Below, piece by piece: positions 61,494 through 64,000 of a stretch of 64,000 nt of DNA (position 1 is the first letter of the stretch; each line of letters opens with the position of its first letter). The notes under the pieces were generated by a model. It saw only the letters and a list, made by a program, of their open reading frames with translations, did not search any database and was not told the DNA's origin. This stretch comes from UBA4427 sp045106235 (GTDB lineage Bacteria; Myxococcota_A; UBA9160; UBA4427), in assembly GCA_045106235.1 (NCBI GenBank), contig JBGCEJ010000006.1:1-64000 (forward strand), in the 5' to 3' direction. The position numbers and the translations under genes were made by a program.

Positions 61494-62948
61494 TCAGGCG
61501 AAGCTGTCCTTGCGAATTGCGACGTTCTTGACGTCGCAGTAGAAGTCGAAGCTCCAGGTGCCGCCCTCTCGACCGATTCCCGACTCGCGAGATCCACCGA
61601 AGGGCGCGCCGAGTTCGCGGACGAAGAAGCAATTCACCCAGACCGTCCCGGCGACTACGCGGGAGGCGATCTCCCAGGCGCGTTTTTCGTCGCGGGTGAA
61701 TAGGGTCGCGGCCAGCCCGTAGCGGGTGGCGTTCGCTTCATCGATGACTTCCTGGTCGTCGTTGAAGGTCTGCCACGTGAGCACGGGGCCGAAGACTTCG
61801 CGCTGGACGACTTCCATGTCTGTACGCACGTTTTTCAACAAGGTCGGCGCGTAGAAGAGGCCGCCGCGTTCATGGGGACCGCCTCCCCAAACAGCTTCGG
61901 CGCCCGCTTCGATGGCACGCTGGACGAAGCCGTCGACTCGGTCGAAATGCTCCTGCGTAATGAGCGGTCCGACGCGTGTCGTCTTGTCGTGCGGGTCGCC
62001 CACGGTCATCGCCGAGACGGCCGTGCGGACTTTTTCCAGGAATTCCTCCTCGATGGATGCTTGGACAAGGACCCGCGTGCCGGCGAGGCAGACCTGGCCT
62101 GCGTTCATGTACTGCATGGCCACGGTTTGGGCGGCGGCATCGAGATCGGCATCGGCGAAGACGACGAAGGGCGATTTCCCGCCGAGCTCGGAAGCGAGCG
62201 GTGTGAGCGTTTGCGAGGCAGATTGACCAATGAGTCGGGCTGTTCCGGTCGACCCAGTAAAGCTGATCCGGTCGATGTCCTCGTGCGCGACTAACGCAGC
62301 ACCTGCCTCTTCGCCGATCCCCTGAACGACGTTGAGTACGCCGGCCGGCAGTCCTGCTTCCGCGGCAATCTCGGCAAGGAGCGAACAAGAGAGCGGCGCC
62401 CACTCCGGCGGCTTGATCACGATGGTGTTGCCCGCCGCGAGAGCAGGCCCCACTTTCCAGGTGGTGAGCATGAGCGGCGCGTTCCACGGGGTAATCAACG
62501 CGGCGATGCCGGCGGGGTCATACCGCACATGATTCACGACCTCGGGTGAATCGATCTTTTCGTCGAGTAGCTTCATCGCGTGTTCGGCGAAGAACTCAAT
62601 ATTCTGGGCGGCGCGGGGAACCATGCGCATCTGGTTTCCCATGAGCAGCGAGCCGTTGTCCGCAGTCTCGACCGCCGCGAGTTCGGCCGCCCGCGCGCGG
62701 ATGCCGTCGGCAAAGCGCTTGAGAATCGGGAGCCGGCCGGCGGCGCCGAGGGCTGCCCATTCGGGGAACGCAGCACGCGCCGCGGAAACGGCCGCCTCGA
62801 CCTCTTCGGGGCCGCCGGCGGCGACGGAGGCAAGCAGCGAACCGTCGATCGGCGAGAGGACGTCGAAATGACGGGAGGAGGGGACACGCGTTCCGCCGAT
62901 CCAGTGATCGGTCGAGACGCGGGTTCCGGCGATGTCGGTCTTGTTCAT
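61494..62948 (-). CDS. hpaE: aldehyde dehydrogenase, likely carboxymethyl-hydroxymuconic semialdehyde dehydrogenase
   Basis: A 484-aa NAD(P)-dependent ALDH. It has TPWNAPLMLTTWKVGPALAAGNT, FTGSTGTARLIG, ELGGKSPFVVFADADLD, the catalytic Cys in NAGQVCLAGTRVLV and FGPVLTW. Beside an extradiol dioxygenase it most likely oxidises the ring-cleavage semialdehyde (HpaE). Start ATG at 62948, 45 bp downstream of the TetR stop. Confidence 0.9.
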   Translation of the reverse strand: MNKTDIAGTRVSTDHWIGGTRVPSSRHFDVLSPIDGSLLASVAAGGPEEVEAAVSAARAAFPEWAALGAAGRLPILKRFADGIRARAAELAAVETADNGSLLMGNQMRMVPRAAQNIEFFAEHAMKLLDEKIDSPEVVNHVRYDPAGIAALITPWNAPLMLTTWKVGPALAAGNTIVIKPPEWAPLSCSLLAEIAAEAGLPAGVLNVVQGIGEEAGAALVAHEDIDRISFTGSTGTARLIGQSASQTLTPLASELGGKSPFVVFADADLDAAAQTVAMQYMNAGQVCLAGTRVLVQASIEEEFLEKVRTAVSAMTVGDPHDKTTRVGPLITQEHFDRVDGFVQRAIEAGAEAVWGGGPHERGGLFYAPTLLKNVRTDMEVVQREVFGPVLTWQTFNDDQEVIDEANATRYGLAATLFTRDEKRAWEIASRVVAGTVWVNCFFVRELGAPFGGSRESGIGREGGTWSFDFYCDVKNVAIRKDSFA

Positions 62949-62993
62949 TGATCGGCTCCGTGGGCCCGGAAGATCGCGGCCCGATATTGAAGA

Positions 62994-63644
62994 TCAGTTC
63001 TCACCGGCAACACCTCGCAACTGCAATGCGAGGGATTCGCGAAGCAGGCCCAGATGGTCGGCTGAGACGAGAGAGACATCCTCAGCAAGCCCGCTCTGCA
63101 GGAGCGAGAAGTAGAGGGCGAACAGATTCCGGGCGAGCATCCGAGAGGGGATTTGTTCCGCGACTTCACCGCGCGTCTTCGCGGCCTTGATCCGGCGCTC
63201 GGTTAGTTCGTAGATGCCGTTCATGAAGTCGTGGAGCCCTTGGCGGTTGGGCTCCCGAACGAAGGCCATTTCTTTCGCATAAACGCGGCCGAGTGCGCGG
63301 TCGCGTTCGTGGAACTCGCTCATCGCGCGGTAGACGTGAAAGACTTCGTCGAGAAGAGTCGCTCGCTTTGGGAGCGTGGCGAAGGCTTCATCACGAATAC
63401 GGACCATGTCTTCCTGGAAGACGATGACCAGCAGCTCTTCTTTCGACTTCGCGTAGAGGAAGAGGGTGCCCGTCCCGATATCGGCCTCCTCCGCGATCTG
63501 GCGCGTGGTCGTGGCCTCGAATCCCTGATCCGCAAAGAGGCGTTGCGCCGCCGCACGGATGCGACGGAGCTTGTCGTGCTTGCTGCGCTGGCGGCGTCCG
63601 ACCGTTTCGGGGGGCGCCTCAGAGGTTTGAGCTTGATCATTCAT
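62994..63644 (-). CDS. TetR/AcrR family transcriptional regulator
   Basis: A 216-aa regulator: AAAQRLFADQGFEATTTRQIAEEADIGTGTLFLYAKSKEELL gives the HTH (about 30-70). It is the first gene of the minus-strand catabolic operon and is probably autoregulatory. The upstream region on its strand is short of a convincing operator; GTGATCAGTTTTAAC near 63647-63661 is AT-rich and could hold the promoter. Confidence 0.9.
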   Translation of the reverse strand: MNDQAQTSEAPPETVGRRQRSKHDKLRRIRAAAQRLFADQGFEATTTRQIAEEADIGTGTLFLYAKSKEELLVIVFQEDMVRIRDEAFATLPKRATLLDEVFHVYRAMSEFHERDRALGRVYAKEMAFVREPNRQGLHDFMNGIYELTERRIKAAKTRGEVAEQIPSRMLARNLFALYFSLLQSGLAEDVSLVSADHLGLLRESLALQLRGVAGEN

Positions 63645-63938
63645 GACTGTGATCAGTTTTAACGTAGGGAGGGCCGACCCGTCAAGTGAGGGGCGGCGCG
63701 ATCGTCGGTCTCATGGAAAGGGTGGCGACGGGAAGCGCGCAGGGGAGGGGCTCATTGGGCTTCTACGAAAAATGCCCGATCCCAGGGCGCGCTTTCAGGT
63801 GCGATGAGGCCGCCCGCAGCCACTTATGCGAAACGCCCGATTGTGAACCCCTTCACAGGTGAGACTCCGCCGCTCGGTCATGCTCACGTCATCCGAAACC
63901 CCAACAGCACCCACAAGCACCCAGAAGGATCCCACCTC
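63645..63938. promoter_or_regulatory. intergenic region between TetR and the right-edge gene
   Basis: About 290 bp without a gene. It should contain the promoter of the minus-strand catabolic operon and that of the rightward gene. No operator palindrome was convincing. Confidence 0.4.
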
Positions 63939-64000
63939 ATGCTGAATTCCGTCGATCGCACCCAGTCTCTCGGCTCCACCATCGCCCTTGCCATCGGGGC
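63939..64000 (+). CDS. partial gene at the right edge (unrecognised)
   Basis: ATG at 63939 follows AGAAGGAT at a good distance and opens a frame, MLNSVDRTQSLGSTIALAIG, that runs off the window. Twenty residues are too few to name a family. Low-complexity start and position fit a real gene, but this is tentative. Confidence 0.35.
   Translation, partial: MLNSVDRTQSLGSTIALAIG

Overview
The window is GC-rich DNA from a Gram-negative bacterium. A deltaproteobacterial-type lineage, such as Myxococcota or a neighbour, is most likely. The support is indirect: a PilZ/DUF4388 protein, a trypsin-like protease with an Asp-rich linker and a C-terminal membrane anchor, MHYT and HDOD signalling proteins, and several F420-type enzymes. 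No rRNA gene is present, so placement below phylum is a guess.

Region 1 (1-22.2 kb) is an ordinary core. It holds nusA-infB-DUF503-rbfA-truB-rpsO-pnp-dut-cdsA, then convergent purC, divergent purF, a PilZ/DUF4388 gene, nadB coupled to a secreted protease, a lytic transglycosylase, pgsA and a nucleotide-sugar dehydrogenase.

Region 2 (22.2-about 46.1 kb, possibly to 54.3 kb) starts at an intact tRNA-Gly(GCC) gene. Perfect 3'-terminal pieces of that tRNA recur near 31.0/31.2, 38.1/38.4 and 45.8 kb, with a decayed piece at 54.25 kb. The pieces lie between paired TTGACC repeats 11 bp apart, and share terminators and conserved flanks. They divide the region into segments of roughly 7-9 kb with unrelated cargo: (A) acyl-CoA dehydrogenase, DsbA-like isomerase, DJ-1 protein, two F420-type enzymes, sulfatase and GST-like protein; (B) sulfatase, TauD-like dioxygenase, TetR-SDR and MFS; (C) MFS and a divergent cluster of two RimK-like ATP-grasp ligases with three different peptidase/amidohydrolase families; (D) an MHYT histidine kinase, two response regulators, TauD/LysR and a GFA protein. 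No integrase is visible. I read this as stacked tRNA-anchored integrations whose recombinase is elsewhere or lost.

Region 3 (54.3-63.7 kb) is one minus-strand, tightly overlapped operon headed by a TetR gene. It encodes a homoprotocatechuate-type meta-cleavage pathway (dehydrogenase, extradiol dioxygenase, FAA-family decarboxylase/isomerase, hydratase, aldolase) with a P450, an FAD monooxygenase, a DUF3237 protein and an LLM oxidoreductase. A partial gene may start at the right edge.

The two items most worth a second look are the tRNA-Gly attachment array and the ATP-grasp/DUF1704/zinc-protease cluster that forms its third cargo.
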